Shown here piece by piece: positions 29,037 to 40,064 of a stretch of 64,000 bases of DNA. The translations under genes were made by a program, and so were the position numbers. Location: NCBI RefSeq assembly GCF_029222925.1, contig NZ_JARHUI010000001.1:558986-622985 (forward strand), written 5' to 3'. Under the pieces are notes generated by a model. The model ran no database searches. It worked only from the letters and a program-made list of their open reading frames with translations, and was not told the origin of the DNA. The first letter of the stretch is position 1. Every line of letters starts with the position of its first letter. The DNA is from Algoriphagus sp. CAU 1675. Its GTDB lineage: Bacteria > Bacteroidota > Bacteroidia > Cytophagales > Cyclobacteriaceae.

Positions 29037-32000
29037 TTATTCTTTTACCGAGGTAGTGACCTCTGGGGCTGGTTTAGTCCAGGGGCTTACATCCATCTTT
29101 CTTGGTGTAGGAAGTATTTCATCCAAGGTGTTTCCATCGTAAACTCTTCCGTTTTTCACCACATGACTTATAGTGTTGGTGTTTCGGATGTTTTCCAATG
29201 GATTGGATTCCATGATCACTAAATCCGCCAGCTTGCCTGGTTCAATACTACCAAGTTCCTTATCCAATCCAAGAGCTTCAGCTCCAAGAATGGTGGCTGT
29301 TCTCAGTGCATCATGGGTGGACATTCCTCCACTTGCTACAGACCAAAGCTCCCAATGGTAGCCAAGCCCCTGTAGCTGTCCGTGAGACCCGATTCCTGCC
29401 AAACCGCCTTGTTTCACTATGGAATTGATTCCTTGGGCATGCTTGCTGAATACATGATCCTCTGGAGCAAACCAACCTCCCAATCCTCCCGCTCTTCTTC
29501 TGGCTTTTGAGTTCAACTCTTCATAAGGAGTAAAACGGTTTAGCTTAGGGTCGTGAAGCGGGCTTTCCGTAGTATAGTAATAATTCTCAGCCCAAGGCCC
29601 TCCATAGGCTACCAAAAGTGTAGGAGTGACAGCCATTTTGCTTTCTGCAATGGTACGGGTCACATCGGAGTAGAGTGGATGGACAGGAATAGCATGCTCA
29701 TGGCCCGGGTAGCCATCAAACAGTTGGGTCATATTGAGTTTATAATCCAGCCCCCCTTCTGTGGTGGGCATGAGTTGCTGTTCTTTGGCAGCCATGATCA
29801 CCCATTGTCTATGTTCCCGGTTTCCAACCAGATACATTTTGATGTATTGGGTGTTGAAATATTTACTGTATTGTTTGAGTACATTTTTTGTCTGTTCCAA
29901 GGACTTTAGGTTGTACATCCAGTACCCGACACCTGGTCCAGTGGAATAAACTCTTGGACCGGGCACCATTCCGGCTTCAACCATGTCACCGTAGGTCAGT
30001 ACGTCAGTGGTTGCGGTTTGAGGGTCTCGAGTGGTTGTAACCCCATAGGCGAGATTTGCAGCATAAATCCAAACAGAGTTTTTATGCAAACCCCAAGTAG
30101 GCCACATATGGGCATGTGTATCCACAAATCCAGGCGTAATGGTTTTTCCGCTTGCATCTATGACTTTTGCATTGCCTGCCTCCAAAGTTCCAGTTTGGCC
30201 TACAGCCTTGATCCGGTTATCTTCAATAAGGACATCTCCATTTTCAATTACTTCTGATCCTTTCATGGTTACGATTCGGGCATTTTTCAAAAGGATACTT
30301 CCTTTCGGAGTGTCTTTTGCATAGTAAACCTTGATTTGGTATTCAGAAGGCTTATAGCTTTCTTTTTCTTTTTGTTCAGCCTTGTAGATACTGTCTGCTT
30401 TGGCTTTCTCCTTGTCTTCTTTGAAAAGCTTGGCTATACTTTCTTTTTGTGCTTTTGCAAGTGAATCGGCCAATTTTACAGCTGCTTCGCCTTGGGCTTT
30501 CAAAGTCGCCACGCTGTCAGCATCAGCCAACTTTTTGGCTTTTTGAGCAGCAGAAACCGAATCTTCGACAAACTCTGCCCGATCAATATCATATACCCAG
30601 TGTCCATTGCCCAGAGACCAGTGAACCTTTTTGCCATCGGCTTCCCAAGCAGGCCATTCACCGCCTATTTCCGTAAGTTGGCGGGAAGGGAAACTGCTGG
30701 ATTTTGGATCAGCTACATTGATGGTTGGAGTTTTTCCCACTGTAGGGACAGTTACCACATATACATTGTTGTTGACCTGTGCCAAAGCCAGATTTCCTTC
30801 TGGGGCCATCAAAATTGTGCTTGCACTGGATGGGCGCATCTGTGGTTCTCGAGAACTGGATCCCTCAGGAAGCATGCAGTAGTTCACGGCATCTGCATTG
30901 GATATAGGCATGCCCATGACATAGCGAACGGTGGAAACTTCCTCCAAAGGTCCATGGTCATGGTCAGCATGGGGGTCTGCAGCTGATCCAAAGGGGGTAA
31001 TTCCTGTAATCTTTACATGGGTCTTTTCATCTGTTCCGTCCCATTTTACAGACATCAGAGCTCCACCCGGTCCATTCAGATAAATTCGAGAAGGGTCTTT
31101 GGTGAAATGCGCATTGCCGTAGTTTCGGGCATCCATAATTTTTTGGGAAGTTCCTCCATTGGCAGATATCCAAACCAATTCTGCTTCCGCCCCATCTACA
31201 AATGGCCCTTCTGATTCAAATAAGGCACGATTCGGTCCTTTAAACACCACGATTTTATTGTCCGGGCTCCATACTGGACCCATATATAGGGCGCTTTCCG
31301 AAGTCAGTTTGGTTAGAGAGCCTTTGCCTGTAAGTGAAGCTTTGTATAGATGTCCTCCCAGTTTCTCATCCCAAGTAGTAAATACCAATTGGGTGCCATC
31401 TGGGCTCCAGGTAGGCATGGCTTCTGTGAAATTATGATTGGAAACTCTCTTTGGTGTTCCTCCAGGAAAATCCATTACATAAAGTCTGTTCAAGGCAGTG
31501 AATGCCAGTTTTTTCCCGTCTGGGGATGGAACGGCATCCCGGATTTGAGTGGCTAGTTTGGCGGTAGTATCCTTGATTTCATAATTGAAATATAACCTTG
31601 GTCCCATGGCCAATTTCACATCTGCCTCGAAGGGGATTTCTTGGGCATCACTGCCGTCAACTGGCAATTTCCAGATTTTGCCCCCATAGGAAGCAATTAC
31701 GTTTTTGCTATCCGGTGTGAATGCCATGGCAGGTAAAACACCTTGTGGCGCGATAGATTCCTGCTCGTCCCGCTGTACTGGATAAGCCAGCCAGCGCTCA
31801 TCTCCTGTTTCTAGGTTTCTAAGTACAAGCCCGGTTTTGTCCTGCCATCTTGAACCATAGACCATCCACTTGCCATCTTTGGAAAGTGTGGGGGTAAAGG
31901 CCGAACCATATCGGGAGGTGATACTGGTGATTTCTCCCTTATCAAAATCATAGGTCCCAATTTGGTATTGTGGAAGTAAAGCATTGTAGTTCCAAGATCC

Positions 32001-32666
32001 GGTTCGATGTGAAAAATAGACCTTTTTCCCGTCAGGACTTACGAAAGGATCTATGGTTTTCATGCTGGAAGGGTTTTCATTGAGCTGGATTCCTCCTCCC
32101 CCGTCTTTATGGTACATCCATAGCTTGGTGATACGGCGTCCTTTGCTGACCACGATGTATTCCCCGTCTGGAGTCCAGGCAGCACCTGGTACATCTCCGT
32201 TTTTGTCTTTGGTTACCTGTACGGTATCCTTTTTTACCATATCAATGTACCAAAGGTTGTCATTTCCGGCACGGTCTGAGGTAAATAGGATTTTTTCTCC
32301 ATCTGGAGAAAAACGCGGGTGGGTTTCGTATGCAATTCCGGTTGTAATTGGAGTAGCCTTACCTCCTTCAACCGGAATTGTATAGATATCTCCCATCAGG
32401 TCGAAGGCAATGGTTTTTCCGTCTGGGCTGACATCCACACTCATCCAAGTCCCTTCGGTGGTGGAGAATTTAACCTCGCGCTCGGGTTTTAAGGGAAGAT
32501 CTTTGAATTTAGGGTAATCCAAAGAGTCTTTTTTGGTACTGTCGCTTTGGATCAATTCCTCTAAAGGGAATAGGCCATTGTCGGATTTTGGGACGATTGC
32601 AGCCATGCTGATCGAAGCGCCCAAGGCCACTAAAAGAGCCGGTTGGGTAATTTTTTTCATATTCAT
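29037..32666 (-). CDS. TolB-type propeller fused to an amidohydrolase, exported
   Basis: The 1209-aa protein has a signal sequence. A long N-terminal PD40/TolB-like region (about 70-720) follows, with repeats such as FSPDGEKILFTSDRAGNDN and WSPDGTQLVFTT. A lysine/alanine-rich linker of about 70 residues (about 725-795, probably helical) leads into the amidohydrolase domain. That domain starts with VLIEDNRIKAVG and has metal ligands His851 and His853 in DTHAHMW. It ends with the GSIEPGKLADLVIMESNPL block typical of the superfamily. Such fusions are annotated as amidohydrolase family proteins, and the substrate is unknown. Starts at 32666 and 32660 are both ATG. Terminated cleanly. Confidence 0.9.
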   Translation of the reverse strand: MNMKKITQPALLVALGASISMAAIVPKSDNGLFPLEELIQSDSTKKDSLDYPKFKDLPLKPEREVKFSTTEGTWMSVDVSPDGKTIAFDLMGDIYTIPVEGGKATPITTGIAYETHPRFSPDGEKILFTSDRAGNDNLWYIDMVKKDTVQVTKDKNGDVPGAAWTPDGEYIVVSKGRRITKLWMYHKDGGGGIQLNENPSSMKTIDPFVSPDGKKVYFSHRTGSWNYNALLPQYQIGTYDFDKGEITSITSRYGSAFTPTLSKDGKWMVYGSRWQDKTGLVLRNLETGDERWLAYPVQRDEQESIAPQGVLPAMAFTPDSKNVIASYGGKIWKLPVDGSDAQEIPFEADVKLAMGPRLYFNYEIKDTTAKLATQIRDAVPSPDGKKLAFTALNRLYVMDFPGGTPKRVSNHNFTEAMPTWSPDGTQLVFTTWDEKLGGHLYKASLTGKGSLTKLTSESALYMGPVWSPDNKIVVFKGPNRALFESEGPFVDGAEAELVWISANGGTSQKIMDARNYGNAHFTKDPSRIYLNGPGGALMSVKWDGTDEKTHVKITGITPFGSAADPHADHDHGPLEEVSTVRYVMGMPISNADAVNYCMLPEGSSSREPQMRPSSASTILMAPEGNLALAQVNNNVYVVTVPTVGKTPTINVADPKSSSFPSRQLTEIGGEWPAWEADGKKVHWSLGNGHWVYDIDRAEFVEDSVSAAQKAKKLADADSVATLKAQGEAAVKLADSLAKAQKESIAKLFKEDKEKAKADSIYKAEQKEKESYKPSEYQIKVYYAKDTPKGSILLKNARIVTMKGSEVIENGDVLIEDNRIKAVGQTGTLEAGNAKVIDASGKTITPGFVDTHAHMWPTWGLHKNSVWIYAANLAYGVTTTRDPQTATTDVLTYGDMVEAGMVPGPRVYSTGPGVGYWMYNLKSLEQTKNVLKQYSKYFNTQYIKMYLVGNREHRQWVIMAAKEQQLMPTTEGGLDYKLNMTQLFDGYPGHEHAIPVHPLYSDVTRTIAESKMAVTPTLLVAYGGPWAENYYYTTESPLHDPKLNRFTPYEELNSKARRRAGGLGGWFAPEDHVFSKHAQGINSIVKQGGLAGIGSHGQLQGLGYHWELWSVASGGMSTHDALRTATILGAEALGLDKELGSIEPGKLADLVIMESNPLENIRNTNTISHVVKNGRVYDGNTLDEILPTPRKMDVSPWTKPAPEVTTSVKE

Positions 32667-32757
32667 TTGGGTTTTCGACTGGAAAATCTACTTGGAAAAT
32701 TTATTATTCTGAAAGAAAATGCTGTAGATGACTTGAAATGGCCCGAATTCGGACAGT

Positions 32758-33531
32758 TTATCCATCATCTTGCGAATCTAGGCCTATCTCATTTTTCTGT
32801 TTGATCAATTCCCTTTCAATTAACCCAATCAGATTATCTAAAGAAGGAATTAAATTTTCAATCCGGCTTTTGAACACATAGGTGCTGTTTTTTTGGATTT
32901 GGATCAGATGTAAAAATTCATCCTGATAGATCACCTTTGGGTCTGAAATTTTATTCTGGATTGATTGCTCATTATTGCCGAGAGTGAGAACCATCCGGGA
33001 AGTGATGTTTTCTACCAAATCATTTTCCAGGGATTCTTCTGAGTTGATTTTCTCGAAAATTTTTTCAGTTCTCGGGATGATAAACTCGTATAGGTCTGCC
33101 ATTTGAGACCGGATGGAATCATTGGATATTTTGTCGATTCCTCCGGACTTGATGGAGCCATATGTTCCAGAATTATATTGAAACAAAACTTCGTAGCGAA
33201 GTGCTGCAAAATACTGGTTTAGCGTATCCAGATTTTCTTCTTTGTTTTCGCGAAATTCCAAAAGTCGGTTTGCGGCTTTTTGTTTGTTTTGGAGTCTGGG
33301 GATTTGATTGGAGAAGTAGCGTTTGTCTTTTTCTAAGGTGTTTTTCAGCTCACTAAGCATTTTTAATTCGTATGTTTTGAGCTTTCTCTCCTCATTCCAT
33401 GTATTTATTTGCAAAGCGATCAGGATCCCCACCACGACCAAGATGATTTCGCCAATAGCATAAGTCAGGTATTTGGAAATCTGATTTTTATGGATCAGAG
33501 ACATTCGGAATTTGCGCAGGAAAGAGACCAT
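32758..33531 (-). CDS. DUF6090 family membrane protein
   Basis: The 257-aa protein has one transmembrane segment near residues 20-42 (EIILVVVGILIALQINTWNE), preceded by a basic cytosolic stretch with the FLRKFRMSL and SKYLTYAIGE features of DUF6090. A helical, charged extracytoplasmic domain follows. The family has no assigned function. It is the last gene of a likely five-gene minus-strand operon: its start is 4 nt after the receiver-cyclase stop. A similar protein occurs at 55125-55928 near two further kinases, so a link to these signalling units is possible (inference). Confidence 0.85.
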   Translation of the reverse strand: MVSFLRKFRMSLIHKNQISKYLTYAIGEIILVVVGILIALQINTWNEERKLKTYELKMLSELKNTLEKDKRYFSNQIPRLQNKQKAANRLLEFRENKEENLDTLNQYFAALRYEVLFQYNSGTYGSIKSGGIDKISNDSIRSQMADLYEFIIPRTEKIFEKINSEESLENDLVENITSRMVLTLGNNEQSIQNKISDPKVIYQDEFLHLIQIQKNSTYVFKSRIENLIPSLDNLIGLIERELIKQKNEIGLDSQDDG

Positions 33532-33535
33532 CTAA

Positions 33536-34582
33536 TTATTTTGATGAAATGACTTCCAAAACTTGTACAGGTCTCACTTTATTCTTCAGGGACATTTCGC
33601 CGATTTGTTCAAAGACAAATTTGTCTTTGAGGTGCTGAGCAGGACTCTCCAAAATCAGAATTTGACCGGGTTTTGCAGCGGTCTGAAGGCGGGAGGAAAC
33701 ATTGACTGTGTCCCCGATTACGGTGTAGTCCAATCTGCGAAGTGAGCTCGAGCCGATATTTCCCGAAACCATTTCTCCTGTGTTGATTCCAATGGAAACG
33801 CGAGGCCGAAAGTTTGTTTTTTCGGAGTAAACCGGGATGGCTTCCATTTTATCCCGGATGGCCAGGCAGGCTCTGATAGCCCTTTCGAAATGATTTTCTC
33901 CCTGAAAAACAGCCATAACAGCATCCCCAATGAATTTGTCAATGCTTCCTTTCTCTTCAATGATTTCTTTGACCATGAGATCAAAATATTCATTGAGCAG
34001 ATTGACCACCAGATTGGGTTCTTCACTCTCGGATATTTTGGTGAATGCACAGAGGTCTATAAAGCAAACCGAAGCCTGTATGGTTTCATTTTCCATCAAG
34101 CTGGCTTCGTTTTCACGGCTCCCCATAAAATTCAATACGGTCTCGTCCACATACATTTTGAGGATGTTGTTTTCTTTCAGAGCTCTTAGGTTGGATTTGA
34201 TTTGTTGAATGTGTTGGATTGTTTTTTCAAGTGTGATTTCCAAATCCCGAAAATCCACCGGTTTGGTGATGAAGTCGAAAGCACCCAAGTTCATGGCGGT
34301 ACGGATGTTTTCCATATCACCATAGGCCGAAATAATTACGGTTTTCAGCAGGGAGTTTTTTTCTTTGACTTTTGAAAGGAGGGTCAGACCGTCCATTTCT
34401 GGCATATTGATATCACTGAGGATCACATCTATGTCAGGATGGGCATCGAGAACTTCCAAAGCTAATCTTCCATTCAGGGCAAAGTAAAATTCAAATTCTT
34501 CACTTCGAATCCTTTTCCTGAACTTTTGCCTGATCAGCATCTCCAAGTCCGCTTCATCATCGACAACGAGGATTTTAACCAT
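33536..34582 (-). CDS. Response regulator with class III adenylate cyclase output
   Basis: The 348-aa protein has a receiver domain (residues 1-125) with Asp57 as the phosphoacceptor in ILSDINMP and conserved Lys in FITKPVD. It is followed by a coiled linker and a class III cyclase domain (about 165-345). Metal ligands are Asp176 (FIDLCAF) and Asp220 (FIGD). The purine-specifying pair is Lys216 and Thr287, as in CyaC-type adenylate cyclases. Transition-state residues are Asn294 and Arg298. It should make cAMP under control of a phosphorelay, most likely from the kinases immediately upstream. It overlaps the preceding receiver gene by 8 nt. Confidence 0.93.
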   Translation of the reverse strand: MVKILVVDDEADLEMLIRQKFRKRIRSEEFEFYFALNGRLALEVLDAHPDIDVILSDINMPEMDGLTLLSKVKEKNSLLKTVIISAYGDMENIRTAMNLGAFDFITKPVDFRDLEITLEKTIQHIQQIKSNLRALKENNILKMYVDETVLNFMGSRENEASLMENETIQASVCFIDLCAFTKISESEEPNLVVNLLNEYFDLMVKEIIEEKGSIDKFIGDAVMAVFQGENHFERAIRACLAIRDKMEAIPVYSEKTNFRPRVSIGINTGEMVSGNIGSSSLRRLDYTVIGDTVNVSSRLQTAAKPGQILILESPAQHLKDKFVFEQIGEMSLKNKVRPVQVLEVISSK

Positions 34583-34973
34583 TGCTTTGAGAGTTATGCT
34601 GAGATATTAAAGTGACAATTTCCGCTCTTAGAGACTCAAAATCAATGGGTTTTGTGAAAAATTCTTTTGCGCCTGAATTCATGGCTTTTTCGAAGTTTTC
34701 TGAATCACCATAAGCGGAGATCATACTTACATTTATTTGGGGAAAGCGCTCTTTTATGTTTTTCAGAAGTTCTAGCCCTGTCATTCCTGGCATGTTGATA
34801 TCCGAAAACACATAGACCACTTTTGGAGGGTTTTCATGACCTAGTAGTTCCAGAGCTTCGTTTCCCGAAAAGGCAAAGCAAAGTTCAAGGCTTCCGCTTC
34901 TGACCTCTTTGCGAAACTTTTGGCGGAATAGCAATTCCACATCTCTTTCATCGTCAACAATTAAAATTTTCAT
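34575..34973 (-). CDS. Single-domain response regulator (receiver)
   Basis: The 132-aa stand-alone receiver has the acidic pair Asp7/Asp8, phosphoacceptor Asp58 in VFSDINMPG, and Lys near residue 107 in FFTKPID. It is a close relative of the receiver in the next gene, with the same RQKFRK and TKPxDF features, suggesting a duplication. It has no output domain, so it may act as a phosphate shuttle or sink, or bind a target directly. It lies 10 nt after the histidine kinase stop and overlaps the receiver-cyclase by 8 nt. Confidence 0.92.
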   Translation of the reverse strand: MKILIVDDERDVELLFRQKFRKEVRSGSLELCFAFSGNEALELLGHENPPKVVYVFSDINMPGMTGLELLKNIKERFPQINVSMISAYGDSENFEKAMNSGAKEFFTKPIDFESLRAEIVTLISQHNSQSNG

Positions 34974-34983
34974 GGTCTTTATC

Positions 34984-36345
34984 TTAAGGTAAAATAATAA
35001 TAAACTCTGTATACTCCCCTGGTTTGCTTTCCAGGTTCAGTTGTCCACCATGTCCTTTGGTGATGATTTCATAGCTCATTGAAAGTCCCAGTCCTGTACC
35101 TTTTCCTGTGGGTTTGGTAGTGAAAAAGGGTTGGAAGATTTTGGATCGAATTTCTTCCGAAATCCCATTTCCATTGTCTCTGACACGTATTTCAATTCCT
35201 TTTTTCAGTTTTTTAGTGGTGACAGTTACTGTGGGAATAAAGGTTGATGTATTTGTTTTGGCTTCTGTCAACATGCTTTTTTTCTCCGCTGCCGCATAAA
35301 ATGCATTATTGATCAGGTTGAGCAATACCCGTCCTAAATCTTGTGGGATGACTTCGATTTTGGGAAGATTGGGATCTAGATCCAATTTGAAGTCAGCCGT
35401 AAATGCCTTGTCTTTGGCCCTCAGTCCATGGTAGGATAGCCTCAGGTATTCATCTGCCAAAAGATTGATATCGGTTTCTTCCTTTTGACCTGCGTTGGCT
35501 CTGCTGTGTTGCAGCATTCCTTTTACGATAGAATCTGCCCGTTTTCCATGGTGGGCAATTTTCCCCAGATTCTCGATGACATCTTCTGCAATTTCCAGGG
35601 CCTCTTCTGAGTTGCCTTCCCTCAACTCAACTTTCATTTCCTGAAGCAATTCAGTGCTTACCTCTGAAAAGTTATTCACAAAATTGAGCGGGTTTTGGAT
35701 CTCATGCGCAATCCCTGCAGTCAGTTCACCCAAAGAAGCCATTTTTTCAGCATGAATCAGTTGTTCCTGTGCTGCCTTTAATTCCTCCAAAGCCACAACC
35801 AGTTCTTCTTTTTGGCGCATGATCTCAGCGGTTCGTTCGGCTACCTGGATTTCCAACTGCTCTTTAATAGCCTCCGTGATTTTGTATTCCTTTTCCTTTT
35901 CTTCCGTCTTTCTCCTCTCCAGTTCCAGGGCCTTTCTCTGCTTGGTATTGTTGATCCACATCGCAATGGCCCAGATCAAGGCAAATACCTTGACGGTCCC
36001 AAAATATCCCTCCAGTGATTGATAAAGGGATTCACTGATGAATTCCGTCAGATCGGTGAGTAATAATACCCCCATGATCGGGAGCCATGCATAAATCAGC
36101 CCTTTTCGATGGTGTAATTCGGGATTGCGAAGAGAGACATAGACGATCAGTGCTGCAAGGATATAGGACAGGGCTGAAAACAAGTAATCCAACAAAGGGA
36201 TATTTAATGCTTCCAAAGCAAGTAAGGCAACCGAAGCAATCATTCCTCCATTGAAAATCCGCTTCCATTCCTCAGAGACCGTATTTAGGCCGAGTGGCAT
36301 TTTCAAGTAATAAAGCAGAATCAAGGATATGATATTGATATACAT
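34984..36345 (-). CDS. Membrane histidine kinase
   Basis: The 453-aa kinase has an N-terminal membrane region with about four or five helices (residues 1-130), a long coiled coil (135-200), a HisKA domain with His214 in [12 protein letters not shown], and an HATPase_c domain with N box [17 protein letters not shown] and GTGLGLS. No extracytoplasmic sensor of any size is present, so it may sense within the membrane or through partners. The start could also be the Met at residue 16. It directly precedes the receiver and receiver-cyclase genes, its probable targets. Confidence 0.92.
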   Translation of the reverse strand: MYINIISLILLYYLKMPLGLNTVSEEWKRIFNGGMIASVALLALEALNIPLLDYLFSALSYILAALIVYVSLRNPELHHRKGLIYAWLPIMGVLLLTDLTEFISESLYQSLEGYFGTVKVFALIWAIAMWINNTKQRKALELERRKTEEKEKEYKITEAIKEQLEIQVAERTAEIMRQKEELVVALEELKAAQEQLIHAEKMASLGELTAGIAHEIQNPLNFVNNFSEVSTELLQEMKVELREGNSEEALEIAEDVIENLGKIAHHGKRADSIVKGMLQHSRANAGQKEETDINLLADEYLRLSYHGLRAKDKAFTADFKLDLDPNLPKIEVIPQDLGRVLLNLINNAFYAAAEKKSMLTEAKTNTSTFIPTVTVTTKKLKKGIEIRVRDNGNGISEEIRSKIFQPFFTTKPTGKGTGLGLSMSYEIITKGHGGQLNLESKPGEYTEFIIILP

Positions 36346-36416
36346 AGCTTGTTAATTCAATGGGGCAATTCTCCAGTTATTAATAAAACCCTTAATTTAT
36401 GGATTTGACCGCATTA

Positions 36417-39400
36417 TTAAATGGGTAAATAAATTCTGAACTGAGTCCCTTGCTCTGAGCCAGTATTTGTATTCACACTGAGCTCTCCACCATGGGATTT
36501 GACTATATCGTAACTCAAAGATAAGCCTAAGCCAGTACCCTGCCCGGTTGGTTTTGTAGTAAAGAAAGGTTGGAAAATCTTCCCGACAATTTCATTGGGT
36601 ATTCCAGGGCCGTTGTCTGCAACCACAATCTCTATTCCTTTAGGGAGTTTTTTGGTAGATACCGTGACCTTGGGTTTATAGTCGGAAGGGGCAGATCCTG
36701 ATTTTGCTTTTTCGTTGACGGCGTAAAACGCATTGTTGAACATATTGAGGAGGATCCTTCCGATTTCCTGAGGAATTACCGTGACCAGAGGAAGCTTGGG
36801 GTCCAGATTTGTTCCAAAATCCGCATTGAATTCCTTGTCTTTGGCTCGGATTCCGTGGTAACTCAGATGGATGTATTCCTCTGCCAAAGCATTGATGTCT
36901 GTTGGTTCTTTTTCTCCTGAACTTGTCCGGCTATGTTGAAGCATCGCCTTTACGATGGAGTCGGCCCGCTTACTGTGAAGGGTGATCCTATCCAAGTTTT
37001 GTTTGATATCATCAGCAATGGCCTTTGCTTCCTCCAAATCTCCATTGTCCATTTCCTCACTCATTTCATCGAGAAGTTCATGACTAACCTCGGAGAAATT
37101 TTTCACAAAGTTCAAGGGGTTTTGGATTTCATGCGCGATTCCTGCAGTCAGCTCACCCAAGGAGGCCATCTTTTCTGCCTGTATCAATTGGGATTGGGTT
37201 GATTTTAGGTTTTCATGTGCTTTTTCTAATTCATTATAGGCTTTTTCGATTTCTTTGGCGTGTGCAAGTTCCCTCTCCTTCACTTTTTCTTGTTCGGCTT
37301 TGATTACCTGGTTCCGCTGGTAGATATGAAGAGGATACAATAGAGAAAGACCAAGAATGGTATAAATTGCATAAGCCCACCAGCTTCGGTACCAAGGGGG
37401 GAGTACCGTAAAGGTGAAGCTGATCGGTTCGGTCCACTCTCTTGCCTCTACAGAAGCTGGCCCGGTATATCTAGCTTTCACCTTGAAGGTGTAATCTCCT
37501 TCCTGAATATTTCCGAAAGTCGCACTGGTTTTTTTCAGAATAGGACTCCAATCCTCATCATATCCTTCCAGCATGTATTGGTATTCGACCAAGAAAGGCC
37601 TAGACAATTCATTCGACCCAAATTCAATATTTATATGGTTGTGCTTGTAGGGGAGGGTGAGGTTCTGCGGAATTGGGAAAAAGCCCGAAACTCCATCAAA
37701 AGTCAGTCCTTCAAATCGTTGCTGAAGAGCTTCGCGCTGCTCTGGTTCCAGCAGCCTACCCAGGGTAATCAATTGGTCTGTCGTTTGGGTAAAGAGATCC
37801 GAAGAAGAATTTTCATCTCCGAGGGTGTGCCAAGGAATGATCTCTTCATTGATCCGGATTTGCTTAACAAGCAAATCTGGTTTTTTTGGGTTTTGGGAAA
37901 GTTTGCTGATTTCAAATCTTGAAAGAGCAGTCTTCACGCTTCCAGTTCCTGCCCAGAGTATCCCTTTTTTGTCAAGAAAAAGACCATTTTGTCCATCGGT
38001 AAGATCCTTGACGGGGTATCCTGTATTGGAATTGAAAATCTGGATGTTTTCAAGTTTGGTAAAGGTCTGTCCGGGTATTGGAGCATCGAAAAGTGTGATG
38101 CCTTGATTGGTTCCAATAGCAATTTTTTGATCTGAAATTGGGACAACCTGCAAGATCATATCATCGGCAAGCCCGTTTTGGGAGGTAAAGGAAAGAAATG
38201 CTTCAGCCGGTAAATCATCAGGAGAGGAAGCGATTAGATCCACATTTTTTTTGTCCAAAAAACTCAATCCATGCTTGGTTCCTACCCAAAGGTTCCCATT
38301 TTGATCTTCTGCGATACTGAGTACTTCGTTGTCTGCCAATCCTTGGGAGGTGGTGAAATTGATGAAACTCTCTCCATCGAACCGACTGAGTCCCCCATCT
38401 AGTGCCGCAATCCATATACCTCCGTTTTGGTCCTCCAGAATTCCGAGAATATCATTGCCCACTAAGCCTTGGTCCTTGGTAAAGTCCGTCAGGGTTTTTC
38501 CATCAAATCTGCTGAGTCCACTGTCAGTGCCGATCCAAATGTTTCCATTGCTGTCCCGCTTGAGTGCATAGACTTCATTTGAAAGTAGGCCATCCTCTTT
38601 TCTGAGGTTTAAAAAACCGGTTCCGTCGAAAATGCTGATCCCATCCCCACTAGTGCCAAACCAAATCCGCTGCCTTTCGTCCTCGAGCATACTGAATACC
38701 AAATCTCCACTCAAGCCCTGGGCTGAGGTATAGGTTTCAAAGGAATTTCCATCAAACCTACTCACCCCATCTCCAGCCGTTCCAAACCATTTTGTCCCTT
38801 GATGATCCTCTAAAATACTGAGCACGATATTGCCGGCTAAACCCTGTGCAGTCGTATAGTTTGTAAAGCTTGTACCCTCCAAAATGCTCACTCCACCCCC
38901 GTCGGTGGAAAACCAAAGCTTCCCGCTGTGGTCTAAGGAAATGTCCAGAACGTTATTGTCGGCAAGTCCTTGTTCCATTGTATAGGAGACAAATTCACTC
39001 CCGTCATATCGACTGACTCCGTTTTCGGTGGCAATCCAAATATTACCGCTCAAATCCTCTACAATAGCTCGGATGACATTACCGGTTAATCCATCACTGG
39101 AATTCAGGGTTTGAAAGTTTTTTCCGTCAAAAACACTCACTCCTCCCCCTATCGTCCCTAACCAGAGTTTACCCTCCTTATCAATAAAAACTGACCTTAC
39201 CCGGTCCGATGCCAATCCGTCTTCCTGGGTGTAATTCGTGAACTTTTCCCCATCGAACTTTGTCAGTCCCCCACCATAGGTGCCAAACCATAGGTTGCCC
39301 TCGCTGTCTCCCTGAATGCTGACGACCATATTGTTCCCAATTCCATCGTCTTCGGTAAAATTGGTGAACGTGCTTCCGTCAAACCTGCTTGCTCCGGCAC

Positions 39401-40064
39401 CGCTAGTTCCGAACCAAAGATTTCCGCTTCTATCTTCAGCAATACTGAAAACTATCCCGTTACCGAGCTGTTCGGCCCCGTAGTTGGTGAAGACCTTTCC
39501 ATCAAACTTGCTGACTCCATTGTCTACCGTTCCCACCCAGATGTTTCCCTTGGAATCCTCGAAAATGCTTCGGATGCTGTTGCCGGCCAATCCCTGTGTG
39601 ATGGTGTAATTAGTAAATTCCAGACCATCAAAGCGGCTAATTCCGTTCCCGTTTGTCCCAAACCAAATATGCCCCCTGCTGTCAACAATACTACAATTGA
39701 CAGCATCGAGCGCCAGTCCATCATCTGTGGTATATTTTCGAAACTGGGAAAGCCCTCCATTACCCAAGTAGAAGGGTTTGCCAAGGGAGTTGAGAATGGG
39801 CTTACCGTTTTCGTCCAGTAATCTGGGAAGAGGGACTGAAATAGGAGGAGAGGCAAGCTGTGCAGAAGCCAAGCCTTCTATTAGTTTTGGGATTTGGTAA
39901 GAGTGGGGTTGATTATCTTCAGGGAGTTCGGCAAGCCGGGTTTTTTGGAGGCTTACTTTGGAAACGGATTGGGCGCTTGGAGCCTGATTCTTTTCCCCTG
40001 ATGGAGCGCATGCAACAAACAGCAGGCAAAGGATTAAATGCAGGTTCCGGAAAAAATGCTTCAT
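36417..40064 (-). CDS. Reg_prop/Y_Y_Y two-component sensor histidine kinase
   Basis: The 1215-aa protein has an N-terminal signal with a possible lipobox LFVAC (Cys19). About 14 Reg_prop repeats of about 41 residues follow (95-700; typical unit [20 protein letters not shown]), which should form two seven-bladed propellers. A Y_Y_Y domain lies at about 810-890 ([16 protein letters not shown]), and one transmembrane helix near 900. A coiled coil leads to HisKA (His978 in [10 protein letters not shown]) and HATPase_c. Unlike classical HTCS sensors of Bacteroides it has no receiver or AraC-type C-terminus. The membrane kinase gene follows after 71 nt, so it probably heads a signalling operon. Confidence 0.93.
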   Translation of the reverse strand: MKHFFRNLHLILCLLFVACAPSGEKNQAPSAQSVSKVSLQKTRLAELPEDNQPHSYQIPKLIEGLASAQLASPPISVPLPRLLDENGKPILNSLGKPFYLGNGGLSQFRKYTTDDGLALDAVNCSIVDSRGHIWFGTNGNGISRFDGLEFTNYTITQGLAGNSIRSIFEDSKGNIWVGTVDNGVSKFDGKVFTNYGAEQLGNGIVFSIAEDRSGNLWFGTSGAGASRFDGSTFTNFTEDDGIGNNMVVSIQGDSEGNLWFGTYGGGLTKFDGEKFTNYTQEDGLASDRVRSVFIDKEGKLWLGTIGGGVSVFDGKNFQTLNSSDGLTGNVIRAIVEDLSGNIWIATENGVSRYDGSEFVSYTMEQGLADNNVLDISLDHSGKLWFSTDGGGVSILEGTSFTNYTTAQGLAGNIVLSILEDHQGTKWFGTAGDGVSRFDGNSFETYTSAQGLSGDLVFSMLEDERQRIWFGTSGDGISIFDGTGFLNLRKEDGLLSNEVYALKRDSNGNIWIGTDSGLSRFDGKTLTDFTKDQGLVGNDILGILEDQNGGIWIAALDGGLSRFDGESFINFTTSQGLADNEVLSIAEDQNGNLWVGTKHGLSFLDKKNVDLIASSPDDLPAEAFLSFTSQNGLADDMILQVVPISDQKIAIGTNQGITLFDAPIPGQTFTKLENIQIFNSNTGYPVKDLTDGQNGLFLDKKGILWAGTGSVKTALSRFEISKLSQNPKKPDLLVKQIRINEEIIPWHTLGDENSSSDLFTQTTDQLITLGRLLEPEQREALQQRFEGLTFDGVSGFFPIPQNLTLPYKHNHINIEFGSNELSRPFLVEYQYMLEGYDEDWSPILKKTSATFGNIQEGDYTFKVKARYTGPASVEAREWTEPISFTFTVLPPWYRSWWAYAIYTILGLSLLYPLHIYQRNQVIKAEQEKVKERELAHAKEIEKAYNELEKAHENLKSTQSQLIQAEKMASLGELTAGIAHEIQNPLNFVKNFSEVSHELLDEMSEEMDNGDLEEAKAIADDIKQNLDRITLHSKRADSIVKAMLQHSRTSSGEKEPTDINALAEEYIHLSYHGIRAKDKEFNADFGTNLDPKLPLVTVIPQEIGRILLNMFNNAFYAVNEKAKSGSAPSDYKPKVTVSTKKLPKGIEIVVADNGPGIPNEIVGKIFQPFFTTKPTGQGTGLGLSLSYDIVKSHGGELSVNTNTGSEQGTQFRIYLPI

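Noticed and set aside
38000..39790. Regularly spaced repeats resembling a CRISPR array or minisatellite
   Set aside because: The period is a multiple of three and encodes Reg_prop propeller blades in an intact kinase gene.
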